NCBI GenBank assembly: GCA_024699855.1
Contig: JAMPIQ010000002.1
Coordinates: 9,548,001 to 9,612,000 of the forward strand
Direction of reading: 5' to 3'
DNA: 64,000 nucleotides
From: Aphelenchoides besseyi
Taxonomy: Eukaryota > Nematoda > Chromadorea > Rhabditida > Aphelenchoididae
Below, piece after piece: positions 1 to 26,200 of this stretch. The notes beneath the pieces were generated by a model that was not told the DNA's origin, searched no databases, and saw nothing but the letters and a program-made list of their open reading frames with translations. Positions within the stretch are counted from its first letter, which is position 1. Each line of letters begins with the position of its first letter. The position numbers were made by a program, and so were the translations under genes.

Positions 1-602
1 AAGTTTCTGTCAATTCCCCCACCAAAATTCCACTTAACCTTGCCGACCACTTAACATAACTACCGACGCGACCGATTACAAGTGCTTCAATGAGCAGCAT
101 GTCCAGATTTTATAGATTCCGCTTTGAAATTTGAAACCCAACTTGAAGGCTGAATGCCGCAAACGGTACTTAATCTCTATGAGCGTGGCGTATGCAAAAA
201 AACACCGAGATCTACCGCGTATAACGCGCAAACTTAAAGTCAACATGACTGGAAACCAAAATCCTCTCATTAACGTTTCAAAGTTCAATCTAATGTCTGT
301 AAAACATGTGTGAATCCCAAACAAAAGATCATGTACTGTAACACAATTTGGGAGTCGTAAAATGTTAACCCCCAATTCATATCAAACATGAGTTTGCGAA
401 CGGCAACGCGCACAAGTTGATATCGCTAGTAAACAGAAGTCCAAAGCTAACAAGAAGAGCAAACATTGCCATGCCAGCAATATTCGAGAGTCGTTGAAAT
501 GACTGTCTCGAAAAGTTCAGCAGTCACTTATCTGGTCGTAAAACGCGAAAACCAACGATAAACACGGAAACTAACAGGTCGATAAATGGGTCAATCGCAC
601 GC
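1..602. other. Region downstream of Furry, no gene recognised
   Basis: No open frame here resembles a known protein and I could not build a spliced gene. It lies 3' of the minus-strand Furry gene and probably holds its 3' UTR. The longest frames (up to 99 codons) have odd composition and no splice support. Confidence 0.4.
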
Positions 603-10947
<10,345 letters not shown>

Positions 10948-12134
10948 ATGTAGGCGATAGCATTAATGATTAGCATATGAATCTGTAGAGTTAATTTCGG
11001 CAACAACACACTCCGTTCAACGTCTCCAAACAGATGTCAAACACTTTGTCAACACAAGTAGTTTTTGGCGGGGCCTTCTATCAGGACTATCTGAGAGTAT
11101 TCCATTCAACCTGTTGAGAGTACAATTGGGCTCTTAAAAGTGACCTTATGAGCTGCCAAATGCTGTTCATCCAAGTTCGATGCACAAACAAGTTTTACGT
11201 TGGTCATTTTTGTTAGTTCTTCGATTTGCCTGCTTACTGAAAGAAGGTCTTAGAAAGCAAGTCCATTTGTTGGTTTACTTATAACTTGTGGATTCAAGGC
11301 CACGTAACGAATATTCGTCAACCCTATGATGTTGTTTACAGTAGACGTGAGACCAATTGAAGCGACGAAATTACCCGCGATTTCGGTTCGACTTCTTCGG
11401 AATGGAAACAACGTGCAATTGACTTAATGGTCGTGGAATAACAAAGCACTTTAGCAAATAGCAAAGTGATTCAGAAAACAACCAATTGACCTATCGGACT
11501 GTTTCACCTAAAGTTGCAAGTCAAAAGCGCGAAGATGATCACTTGCAGATTGAAAACGATTATTTTGGGTTGAAGATCGAATCATCTGATGGGTAGAAGC
11601 GAACACAATTACGATTCATATCTTTAGTCAGAGAAGAGATTGCAAGTTCGAAAGCAAACTTCAGTTCATAAGCATTTCGAAAAGCTGCATATTCATGTTG
11701 TTCACAAGTTGTTGCCAAAAAATTGACTGTGAATCTTAAGTATCTTTTTAACGTTTGATATCATTTAACGGTATTGAATTCTGATAACTTCAAGTTGACT
11801 ACTGTTCGAGCAAATTGTGTTGCAAAATGAACTCGACAATGAAGCGTTCATTTGCATAATCACCAAAATTTTGTTCATTTTCAAAAATAACATCAATGGG
11901 CAGTTATCATTCGTACTAAGTGCTCAATTGCAAAGAGTTTGTGCATTCGACAGATTTCGGCGGTTACCTACGAGAGCACAAGGACAAGCAGCCCCCAACA
12001 ATTCTGTAGATTTTGTTAGTCGCCGACTGATCGACGTTGTTGATAACGTAAATCGTGCAACATTCCGTCGATTTAGTACTTTCCCGTACGCAAAAAGATA
12101 TCATGAACTGTCGCAAGGTCTTTCGAACGTCGTC
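10948..12134. other. Intergenic region upstream of Furry
   Basis: This is 1.2 kb upstream of the Furry start. No convincing coding exon was seen. It probably contains the Furry promoter and 5' UTR, but I recognise no specific element. Confidence 0.4.
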
Positions 12135-12521
12135 GTCTTCCCAAGTCCACTCCCACCTTTGCGATCAAATTTCGAGATCCATTTGTTGCGATCACATTGC
12201 AACGTAGAACGCGTGTTCAGTTGGTCAATATACGTCTTCAGTTTTCGGTTCATCATTTCGCGCACTTCAACAGAAGAATGTCCGTCAATGTCGTTGATAA
12301 GTTCGCCCCAAATTTCTGACGCTTTGCAGCAAATCAATTACGTTTGATCGCCAAGGCAAATGTGCTGATTCCAATTTTTGACAATCTCTTTCAATCTTCT
12401 TGTTTGTAAAACTGCAACATCTTCTTGCGAATTTTGACTCCGCTATCTTTAAATTACGTTTCCGGTAACCGTGTAATTGGATTTCGAAGATGCGCATCGG
12501 AGTTGTGTGATTAGCAGACAA
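12135..12521 (-). other. Coding-like fragments of an unidentified minus-strand gene
   Basis: Two overlapping frames on the minus strand read like real protein. The upstream frame (12285-12521) gives a basic helix-rich stretch with RKRNLKIAESKFARR and IERDCQKLESAHLPW. The downstream frame (12135-12337) gives WGELINDIDGHSS and REMMNRKLKTYIDQLNTRS and ends at a possible donor (aaag/gtggga). I could not find an intron joining them in phase. I do not recognise the protein. It may be a small gene, an exon remnant or a decayed copy. Confidence 0.25.
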
Positions 12522-13309
12522 ACGAGAAGATCCGTTGAAGCGGAATGTGCGTGTTAAGGCCTGTGGTTAGTGCGAAGGTCATTGTTTGTGTTTTCACTTC
12601 CTGACCGTTTATGTTTCTGCTAATCAACATCATCGACTGCAATCAAATGATTATCCACTGAGCGCTCACTTTAATTTCCCGAACATAATTGAAGGTCATT
12701 GGTTATCAGAGTCATGAAATGACTGTAACGTTCGCACTTGAAGACTAGCAATCTTTGTTGGATTCGTAGAGACTCCAGTCATCGTTCAAACAAATCGACG
12801 TTGTCCGTCCAGGTAAAACCGGCGCGCTTGTACGAAAAACGATGACGGGCGAAATGATTCGACTGTTTTCTCGCGGGGTTTCTTCCGAATTCTAATTGCA
12901 TCGCGAGCAACGCAATGTTTCGCGCGACTTTCCTACGCTTCAAGCTTTTCGATGGGTTGCGGATAAGTTGAAAGGTCGCTTTCTATTTGGCACCTTTCAC
13001 TCACATCTTCCGTATTGTGCGAGTCGATGAAACGTTGCGAATTCTTTCGCATTCGCTTTTCGTTTTTTGTTGTTTTGTAGGACCGCAAGTTGACTGCCTC
13101 GAGGTCGCATGCTGTGACGTTCAGGTACCCGTTGTTGTTCGTCTGCTCGTTTGCACAACCTCCCATCGAAGCAACTACCACAGGCAGCGTTCGGCCGCAT
13201 TCGCTATTTCGCGCGCGAGTTTTTGTGCTTAGTTCTTGATGTGAGCGCCGGAAGCGTGAAGTCCAAAACGTGTGTTGTACTCAACCAAAACCGTGCAAAT
13301 TTTCCAGCC
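12522..13309. other. Upstream region of the PTB-domain gene
   Basis: No exon is recognised. The stretch ends in an acceptor-like tttccag two bases before the ATG of the next gene, so part of it may be outron or promoter. Confidence 0.4.
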
Positions 13310-15225
13310 ATGTCCGTGCCACTCTGCCGATGTCGAGTACTTTACATTGGCTCGGCCGTACCGACGGTTTCAAAAGATGGTCTACAAGGAATTCAACAAC
13401 CTCTTCGTGAACGATATCCAGCCGATGGCACCGAAACCAAAGGAATTGACTCGTGGTAAACGGACGATTCATTTAATTTCTGTAAAATCAAGAAATTTTA
13501 AAGGTTATCAGTTTGGTCGAATGGATTGCTGTTGGAGTACATTGATGGAGATCGTCGCACTGAAGGCGCCTTCCATCCGATCACGAACCTTCATTACTGT
13601 GCGGCCGTTCGTTACGTGAATGTGAGTGGTTTTCCGGGCGAATTTGTACCGTTGGATACGGCTTTTGGCAGAATTCCCGATTCTTTTCATCCACCAATTT
13701 TTGCTGCAATCTTTCGTCGAACTACAGGAGTTAAGGTTAGTAAATTTGGACTTGTCGTCTTCATTATTGACGACATGATTAGGTTCTTGAATGTCATGCC
13801 TTCATTTGCACAAACGAAAAAGCAACAAACGCTCTTGTCAAATGTTGTTTTCACTCTTACGCAGATACGATAGCTTTGAAGATGGACGACAAGTTGCCGC
13901 AAAGAAAAGCGATCAAAGATGGTGGCAGTGTGACTGATAGTCCCGACAGTCCAAGCAGTGAACAACAAACGAGGTAATTATCGGAAGAGTGTTATTCGGA
14001 TTATATGGTTCAATTCTAGCGAACAATTGACCACTGATGATAATCGAGACGAAATCGATTGGGAAGAACGTGCAATCGGACAGAAAACGTGGCAACGACG
14101 ACAACAAAGTGGAGAATACGATATTGCCAGCATGACTGACTCGAGTGTTTACAAAAAAACACCCAAGCGAACTAAGAAACGAGACACGCAAAGTGAAACT
14201 TACGCAGGCGGTAAATTTTAAATGTGCAAACATGAGTCATCTGAGTCAACAATCTGTTTAGAAGGTGTCGTTGTACCTTTTTGTACGGCACGTCGAAGTG
14301 GTAGTCATGCAGATGTTCAATACGAAACACGTTATGCTTACAATAATAAGAACGTGCCAATGCCTCCAACACATCCAATGCATTTCGGTCGGCCGCCGTT
14401 TCCAATACGACCTCCACCTCCTTTTATGATGCATCATCCACCGCCATCTCATCATTTCAACGGTAAACATGCGCCCTTCCATCATCCATTCGGTTATCCA
14501 CCGTTTCCTCCAAATTCAGTTCGCTATCGTACGGCTTCATTGCCGCCATTTGGTAAGAATTAAAGAACAAGAAACGCTATATACTGTATGCTGTAGGGTT
14601 TCCTTTCGGGCCGCCTCCACCGCCGCCTCATCCATTCTTTATGCATCATGCACCGTTTGCTTATATGCCGCAAAGAGCTCGTTCGCCGGCAGAAGGTCCA
14701 ATTATCACAGGACCTGAGTCGATTTACGATACTTATCCAAGACGCGGTAACTACGAAGAGCCTGTTTACATTCCAAACAGTACCTTACCGCACAACTCGG
14801 CGTATAAACCAGCTTCTTTTTCGACCGATCAATACGAAGGATATTACGAGACTTACAAACGTCCGCATTACAAACACGTACAAAGTGATTCCGAAGACAC
14901 GAGTGTTGATGATTCGCAATTTTGGGACGCCTACGAAACCGGTGCTTATCGAAAAGCTCATTTAGCTGAACGAACTGCTAAAAACACAGCAGACAAAAGT
15001 CCAGCATTGTCAAAATCTCATGGAACAAATGGACGTTCTAATGGAATCCGAATGAACGCTCAAGCACAACAAACAACCAGTACTCCCAAATCTTCTGAAC
15101 GTCAGCCACGACCCGAAACTCCACCAGCTGATTACGAGCACGAACAGCAACACGCAAACGAACAACGAGCTTCAGCTAACAATTCCCAACAAACAACAAC
15201 TCGACCACAAGCAGCCGTCTTCTAA
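13310..15225 (+). CDS. PTB/PID-domain protein with Pro/His-rich tail
   Basis: The protein is about 550 residues. Residues about 5-160 form a phosphotyrosine-binding/PID-type fold. It begins with strand RVLYIGSAVPTVSKDGLQGI, contains GIDSWLSVWSNGLLLEYI, and ends with the conserved helix segment LECHAFICTNEKATNALVKC. The WLSVW join needs an acceptor at aattttaaag/g, not the later ttatcag. The remainder is low-complexity: a Pro/His-rich stretch near 14350-14680 (RPPFPIRPPPPFMMHHPPP, then GPPPPPPHPF), an acidic patch, and DSQFWDAYETGAYRKAHLAE followed by a Gln/Thr/Ser tail. PTB domains bind NPxY-type or lipid ligands and the protein is likely a cytoplasmic adaptor. The ATG follows tttccag/cc, an SL-type acceptor context. 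I recall similar invertebrate sequences but cannot name the family securely. Confidence 0.82.
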
Positions 15226-15322
15226 TTCCATTTTGTTTTCAAACTTTTAAATTTGACCTTAACAATTATAACTAACAAGCAACTACTCCTCAGATTAGTA
15301 TTGGAATTGTAATACTGTCGAG

Positions 15323-15328
15323 AATAAA
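15323..15328 (+). terminator. Polyadenylation signal AATAAA
   Basis: A canonical AATAAA lies about 100 bases after the stop codon of the PTB-domain gene, the right place for its 3' end. Confidence 0.6.
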
Positions 15329-15436
15329 GACTTTAAATGAAGCAATAGAATTCTATTTATTGAACCTCTTTAACAAAACATTTGCAACAACAGTTTACCC
15401 TTACTATATGGCAATATTCCTAGCAAACACTAAAAC

Positions 15437-17025
15437 TTAGGAAACCGATTTGAAACTTGTAATCGGATAATGTTCTCCATAATCGGCCAAATGTGAATGC
15501 AGTTCGTTTCGTTGACTTTGAAGTTGTTTCGTTTCTTCTTTGTAGACATCGGCGAACATTTCATCGATGGGTGGTTTCGTAACTTTTTCTGCGGCACTAA
15601 AATGTTTCAACACGTCTTTGCGAACCTAAAGAACAAATTGATTAGTGAGCCGAAATATCAGGTACCAATTTCAACCACTCCTTATCCTGCTCCTCACTCC
15701 ACCATCCTTTTTGCTCCAAATATTTGCGAACTCGTACGATTGGAAAATCTTTGTCCGTCCATTGATGAACTTCATCCATCGATCGATAGGCAGACGAATC
15801 ATCAGAAGTCGAATGATGTCCGACACGATATGTCATGGCTTCGATGAGTACGGGCTTATTATCTGCAGCCAATTTTCGTGCTTCAACCGTCGCGTTGTAG
15901 ACCGCAAACAAGTCGTTTCCATCAACGCTAAAATACGAGGCTCTTAACTCAAATCTTCATGTATGCTAACCGAATCGTGTGCAAACCATAACCCGGTCCT
16001 TTTCCTGCAATTCCATCGCCTGCATATTGTTCAGTTGTTGGCGTACTAATGGCATAGCCGTTGTTGCGACAAAAGAAAACGATTGGACATTTCTAAATTC
16101 GAAATTCATCGCTAAAGCAAACAAGGTCGTTACCAATGTTGCTGCAAAATTGAAAGCTGCGTGAGCATCACCTTCGGAAGCAGCTCCATCGCCAAAGTAA
16201 ACAATAACAACACGACCAGATCCATCGCGTTTGAAAGCATAAGCCGAACCCACGGCTTGTGGCATTTGGGTTGTTAGTGGAGAGCTGATTGTCACAAAGT
16301 TCAGATCGGCCGAACCATAATGTACGGGCATTTGACGACCTTTACCTAAACGTTAAAAAAACTAAATGTAAGATCTTTGAATGTTCTCACCTTTGTCCAA
16401 GGAATTACCGTAACACTGATTCATGAAACTGTCCAAGGAAAATCCACGCCACATAAGCACACCGGCTTCTCGATATTGGCCGTAAACAAGATCGCTGTTC
16501 TTCAGCGCTGCAGCAGAGCCAATATGACATGCCTAATAAACATGTTAATAAGAAGAAAGCACATAAAACCTACTTCTTCACCGAAATTTGTCATATAGAA
16601 GGATATTCGTCCTTGACGTTGCGAATCGTACAGAATCTTATCCATGACATTCAATGCCGACATATCTTTGTACATTTTGACCAATGTTTTCTGGAAGATA
16701 TTGACGTTAAAAGCCTTAAGATTGTTCATTACTTTTGGCAAATTAGGGTCCTGCGATGAGTCCAAAAACTCGCCATTCGAATTCGTTACACGATAAATGG
16801 GAAAAGCGTCCGTCTTGTTCGAATCGAATATTGACAGAGTTTCCGTGAAACGGGCCTATAGTTCTGTTAAGATACATATCGTTAACCACTTACTTTTCGG
16901 TATCCCAAGTACTTCTGACTGAACTCCTGCAGTCGAAACTCATCCGAATCCGTCCGATTGCTCGTAGCCACAAATCGACGTGATGGTCGTGCCGAAACGG
17001 CCAATCTCGGTAACAACCGTTTCAT
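15437..17025 (-). CDS. BCKDHA: 2-oxoisovalerate dehydrogenase E1 subunit alpha, mitochondrial
   Basis: This is the E1-alpha subunit of the branched-chain 2-oxoacid dehydrogenase complex. With E1-beta it performs thiamine-diphosphate-dependent decarboxylation of the keto acids of Leu, Ile and Val in the mitochondrial matrix. About 430 residues. The start [18 protein letters not shown] is a typical basic mitochondrial presequence, and the ATG is preceded by an SL-like ttgcag. Visible blocks include [36 protein letters not shown] and [10 protein letters not shown]. The ThDP/Mg site is [20 protein letters not shown]. The phosphorylation-loop region is [16 protein letters not shown], and the C-terminus is [11 protein letters not shown]. 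About seven exons. The order and spacing match the family and no key motif is missing. Confidence 0.95.
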
Positions 17026-17528
17026 CGTCGACTCGAAATCCCAACTGCAATATCAATTGAATTGACCGTTCTTTTAACCAATTCGATGGTCACGTGTGGG
17101 CGCACTTTGCAAACAAGTTGCCATCCAACCATCGGTCAAAACCCATCATCCCAAAACAGAAATTAAAAATAATTGGAGAATTTAATTGATTACAATCATT
17201 TTACAGTTTTAAAGATCAGCATTTTAACTACTAAATCCCATTCATTTTATTGTTCTGCTAATCAACAAAAAGCTCAAAACAAGCCAAACACTATAAGCGA
17301 TGTGTGAGGGCGAACTGATGTTTCTTTTCTCGTAGCTCTTGACTTTTCGTTGATCGAAGGTTAGTGCAATTAAAATCAACGTCATCTTAAGGACTTTGTT
17401 GAAGTTGGCTTCTCATTTGCTTTTAAACAAAAACATCAATTTCGTTGCATCGAAAAGAATGGAAGTTTATTTTAAGTTAATTTGAGTACAAAGCTCCTAT
17501 TATCGTTCTAATTCGCCCAATCAAACGA
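17026..17528. other. Spacer between two minus-strand genes
   Basis: About 500 bp between the 5' end of the E1-alpha gene and the 3' end of the EGF-like gene. No coding signal recognised. Confidence 0.4.
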
Positions 17529-18124
17529 TCATTTCTTTAACAGAACTTCCACAAGATCACTTGAAACATCGGTTTTGTACTGGTCCTCGATTGCTTTCTC
17601 TGTTCTCTCGATTTGTCGAGCATATGCAAACTTCTTGCAGCCAAACCAAACACAAATCAATGGAATGAGCAGAACGATGCCTAACGGTCCGTAGGAGTAC
17701 ATTGCTTGGTTGTAAAATAAATAGACATCTTTGGTGTCCAATGCTCCACAGTTTGCTCCAGACCATGGTTTATCGCATTTGCATTCGATTGGACTGATCG
17801 CCACTCCATTATGACCGCAATCAATGTAATCACAATCAGTCCCAGCCCAGCCACTTTTACACGATGTACAACTGAAATCGCTGAGATGATAATCGATTCT
17901 CGTCGAACAGACCTCATGTTTGGTTGACGTTCGTAACCTGCACAGTGCATTTTTCGTTCACATAGTCGTCCAGTGTAATCTTGATCGCAGACACATACTC
18001 CTCGGGCATTTCTTTTTCCGTTATAACACAAACTCGATGACTTTGTGGACTGATCAGTGAGTGATGTAACAGAGAGGAATAAAAACAAAAGGCACATAAC
18101 TACATTTATTACACCAGATAGCAT
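17529..18124 (-). CDS. Small EGF-like single-pass membrane protein
   Basis: About 183 residues from two exons. The ATG at 18122-18124 opens a signal peptide (MLSGVINVVMCLLFLFLSV). EGF-like cysteine patterns follow: CYNGKRNARGVCVCDQDYTG with RLCE, then CTSCKSGWAGTDC, then CGHNG with CKCDKPWSGANC. A transmembrane segment (GPLGIVLLIPLICVWFGC) precedes a short, charged cytoplasmic tail with ERTEKAIEDQYKTD. The intron (about 44 bp) falls between the first and second EGF units. The order is signal peptide, two to three EGF units, one TM, small cytoplasmic tail. This is a type I cell-surface protein. I do not recognise an ortholog with a known function. Confidence 0.8.
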
Positions 18125-19601
18125 TCTCACTGGTAGTCGACAGAGAAGGAGCTAGCAGTGTTGTGGAAATCTGAAACTTGTACTTCAAAAACGACGATCA
18201 GATTATAGCACGAGATACTCGTTATTATTCAAATTCAATTATTTACATTACGATTTGTATAAAAGACGATGCAATTTAAACGTAACACGACTGTATAGAG
18301 ATGTGGGATTTTAGTTTAACATTTGATTGAACAGAATATAAGCTCTCTGATATCGACTAACTCAAAGATATCAACTCTGGAAGCCAATGAGTATCTCAAG
18401 ATTCTAGAGAGAAATTACGGCAACACTTTTTGAAGCTTTTAACAGCCATGTCTTGAATACGCTTCGACTATAGAAAGCTATCGCAAGAACAATAGAACTA
18501 GCAAGAAATTTTTAGCTCCTTATATTTAGCAAAACAAATGTTCGCATCACATTTTTGTACGTGACAATTCGCTTCGACTGCAATATTCTCGATGACCAAC
18601 GAATTGAACTTATTTTGGTATCGACAGTTGTAAAATTCGGTCAATATGAGGGCGGAGGTTGTTTTTTAGTCGTTCAATCGAACCCAATTAACAAATGACA
18701 AATACGGGAACTTTCCGCTTTGAGTCGTAACCCATTCATTCACGAAACACAGTACCAAGTAACAAAGAGCAAACGATTTTGCTGTCACGCAAGAGCTTAC
18801 AATTTTGAAGCCAAAACACTGTAGATCTTAACTCCGGAAATATCCGAAGTAAACGTTATCGTTTAGTTGTGATCAAATGGCGTTAAAGTCAAAAGGAATG
18901 TAACCAGTTGAATCAAGCAAATGAATGGAGGTTCAAAAACGAATTAAGAGCTGAAAACGATTAAGTGTAAATGCTAAGAGCAACCAGTAGTATCGAAGCA
19001 TTAGCCAATCGTCATTTCAAAGAGCCATTTTGATGAAACGAATTTCAAATTACCTGCTGCTTTCCAACACCCTTTTGATTGAACCCACGTAGTAAACCGC
19101 GCTCAATGTAATTCGCCGAGTTCACACGTTTATTTCGCTTCTTTCAATGCATGGAGCAAATGAACAAAATCGAAGGGTTATCAACGAATTTTATTGGAAA
19201 TATTTACATCCTAGTAAATGACGGTTAGCATCAATCCCGTAAATCGAAACTACAAAGAAGGATCACCGGACTTTGACTTCTCCCAAATGAACACGTGGAT
19301 AACAACAAAAACAAAGATAGCGAGATTAAGTCGAAACACCGGTAATTGTTGTATAAGAGCGAAACCCGTCGACGGCAACGATGATTGAAATATTCAACCT
19401 TCACACACTCATTATGCTATTCGTTACGCTAACAATACAGAGAGGAATAGAGCCGAAAATAACCGAGTTGTCCTGAGCGATTTGTACTTGGCCAATAAAT
19501 TGAATCAAAAGTAACAATTGAAAAAAAGCAAGATCATCGATATCTAAAATGTTGAGAGCGAAATGAGTTCAATTTACAAAAATGGAAAGAAATGCGAATA
19601 A
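18125..19601. other. Intergenic, no gene recognised
   Basis: This 1.5 kb lies upstream of the EGF-like gene and downstream of the adenylyl cyclase gene, both on the minus strand. No frame is long or protein-like, and I see no repeat or RNA gene. Confidence 0.4.
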
Positions 19602-23269
<3,668 letters not shown>

Positions 23270-26200
23270 CTCAGAGCTCTGAAAGCCAAATCGATGCAGT
23301 CGAGAAATTAAATGAAACAAACAAATTTGAAGCACATAAGTTGCGCCGTAGCTGAGATGATGTTTATACAAACAAAATTACGTAAATGAATGATTCTAAG
23401 GCCAAATTTAGCCCTCGGTTTGTTTTTGTAATAGAGCAGGCAAATTGGTGTGTGAGAGCGATTGCGTGCAACAAACGGAGCCGAAAGTTTCTAAATTGAG
23501 GAACAGTGATTCAGAATGTGAAAGCAAAGTCTGTAATCTCTTGCGCCACGAACGGCAGAATGACGCTCGGAATTCGTGTTCTTAAACTTGAGAGATGGCG
23601 ACGATTGGGAGCGCTGATTGTGCGAAAAGTTTGAAAGTCGTGAAAATTGGCCGCTGAATCCGTCGACCCACGAGGCCGATCGATTCGAACGGTTTTGTTT
23701 CGAGTGGTCGAAAGGAACGTCGAAGGAGCGTGTGAAAAAGAAGGGGATGTTGATTTGTTTTACAACGACCCGGGGCCCACATCCATATTCAATTTCCGAG
23801 TCGCGTAAATGAGCTCCAGTAGTGGAGTTAAACCGCAGTTCAAAACGGTTAGAAATTCAAGAGGAGAAGAATCAAGAGACGAAGAAATTGATGCAAAATT
23901 GACAACACATCGAGAAAAAGGGCATTTAATTGGGACGAACGCAAAGAACGTGCGACCGCGAAGCCTATCGATTTCACATTCGAATCGTTTGTGAACAAAA
24001 AGATAAAATTTTGGTCGTAGAGTCAAACTTGTTGATTACGTGGTGAGTTAACTTGCTCGCAGTAAAATCACCATCCTATTGTTAAATTACATTGGCATGC
24101 AAAGCGTGAGACCGAATCGACATCCGACTTTTGAAAGAACATTTCCCTCGAATGAATGGCGAAGCGAAAATTGCAACACCCGACTAAGAAGTAGTTTCGT
24201 CTTTACGTTGAAACCGACGGTTACAAAGATAGAAGAACCTCCTCATGAGCAATCAACCGATAGCTTCAATGGTAATTATCAAAAGAACTCACTTTTGAAG
24301 CCGATTCACGTCATTCAGTTAACAAGTCATTTTCCGGGTTTGAAAACGACAAACACACGACCCGTCTGTTTTGCAATTGGCAATGTATTAACAGATAAGG
24401 CGGTAGGAGACCCACGAACAAAGAAGAAAAGACCACTGGGTTGTTTTCACGCGGTACCGATATGGCGACTATGCAACACAAACAGTGATGATAATGGCTG
24501 CTGCTCTTCGTCATTGTCTACTCACATGTGAAAGCTTATCCCGCCTTCCATGTTTTTTCGATTTTCGTTTTTCAACTTTTCATTCGCTCCAACTGAATTC
24601 TCAGCGATAGCGAACTTGCAAAAACTCGCGAAGAACTTTAGTCGTGATTTCGTCTTCTGAATTGGAAATCTTCCCGAATAGTATGTTCGGAAAGAAATCG
24701 ACGATTCAATCGCTTTTTACATACTAAACGCATTCAGTTACTATAGTTACAAAAAATTGGTTATTTTCGCGTTTTTAGCAACGAATAAAATGCTTAGTAC
24801 CAGAGAAACTTGGAAAGATCGAAACCTGCAACCACAAGGTTTGCTAATTCGAGTATACTAATGGACATAAGAGAGAATACGACATCAAAGTTCTTACCTT
24901 CCGAGGGGTTCGGGAACGGCTCAGCGAATAACTGGACATTTTATGCTTGATTGAACGACAATAAAGCGAAGAGCGTGAATAACGGTGTTAAATCAACCAG
25001 TGGACAACCGCCGTGAAATTTGTTGGCCCAAGTTCCTGGCCCTCAGCTGCGTGATGTTCATTACGTTCGAGGATTTCGCAGATCAATCAGAACTCGAGAG
25101 TTGTTGTTGGACGTCAAACGTGCGTATCTTTGATCTGAAAGCAGACAACGTTGTTTGGATTTGAAGAAAATGCGAGGACGAAATTCCGGACATTTGAAGT
25201 CAAAGACGAAAAACAGATTTCAAAAAGAATCTCATTTGTGCGATGTTGATCGGATAAACACATTTATGTGATTAACTTCCCAGTAACACACGACTTCTAA
25301 TATCAATTCGCAAGAAATCGAATGCCATGAGGGTAAACTTAAGACAAACACTTTTGCAACGACTTTGACGGCGAATTAGAAAATGAGTTGGCATTTGCTT
25401 CGACCCAAAACGGAACATGGAATTTTGACTAACTTGAGTGGAGTCGGAGAGAAACGAAAGAAGAGACGATCCCGCCAAACTTCAGAATATTTAACTGGGG
25501 ACAATTGTCCAAGATTCTCATGCAATGCTCGCGATTTCAAACTCCCAAATTGGACATCCAAAGTGGAACTGCTCGTATAGATGGGTCGTTACATTAATGC
25601 TCAATAAGTCAACAAATAAACTGCTCATTACAATCAACGAGTTTTACGATGCCGCGCGCCATGGAAGAAGATTGGCGTTGAAGTCGTGGAACTGACAAAT
25701 TCTGAGGTTTCTCAGTGGTGCGTGAAAAAATAACCAAATCCTGTAGACAATGAAATTTCCGATTCTGTCAGCTTTGGTGCTTGACGTGAATTCCGACTAC
25801 CGTTTTGGTGCGCATGTAACAACATAGTCGAACTCATAACTAATCACAGTCCTTCAAATGGACCCTCGAAAACAATCGTACAATTAACTCAAGACGAAGA
25901 ACCCAGAAACCGGACATTTATTGACGCACCCACTAATTCACAACCTAATAAACAAACCCTTAGGTTTTTGAGTGAAATTAGTTCCAAAACAAAAACCAAA
26001 TTTGCATCTTATTCGAAGGCCTCCAGTAATGACCAATTTGCTGTAATGCAACAGACAAAGTCAAACTCAAACGTCCAAAGTAGTCAAATTAAATAGGAGA
26101 GGACGAACATTGACGCTCATCAAGTCGAGAGTTGGAGGATTCGGACACACTTCGAAGGCCAATGCGCGGATATTCGACATGCAGCTTCGGTTCACTAAAA

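Noticed and set aside
11817..12347. 176-codon plus-strand open frame
   Set aside because: Composition is odd, there is no domain or splice context, and the opposite strand over the same bases looks more protein-like.
24079..24531. 150-codon plus-strand frame in the gene-poor region
   Set aside because: No recognisable domain, no SL-like acceptor and no poly(A) signal placed for it; treated as chance.
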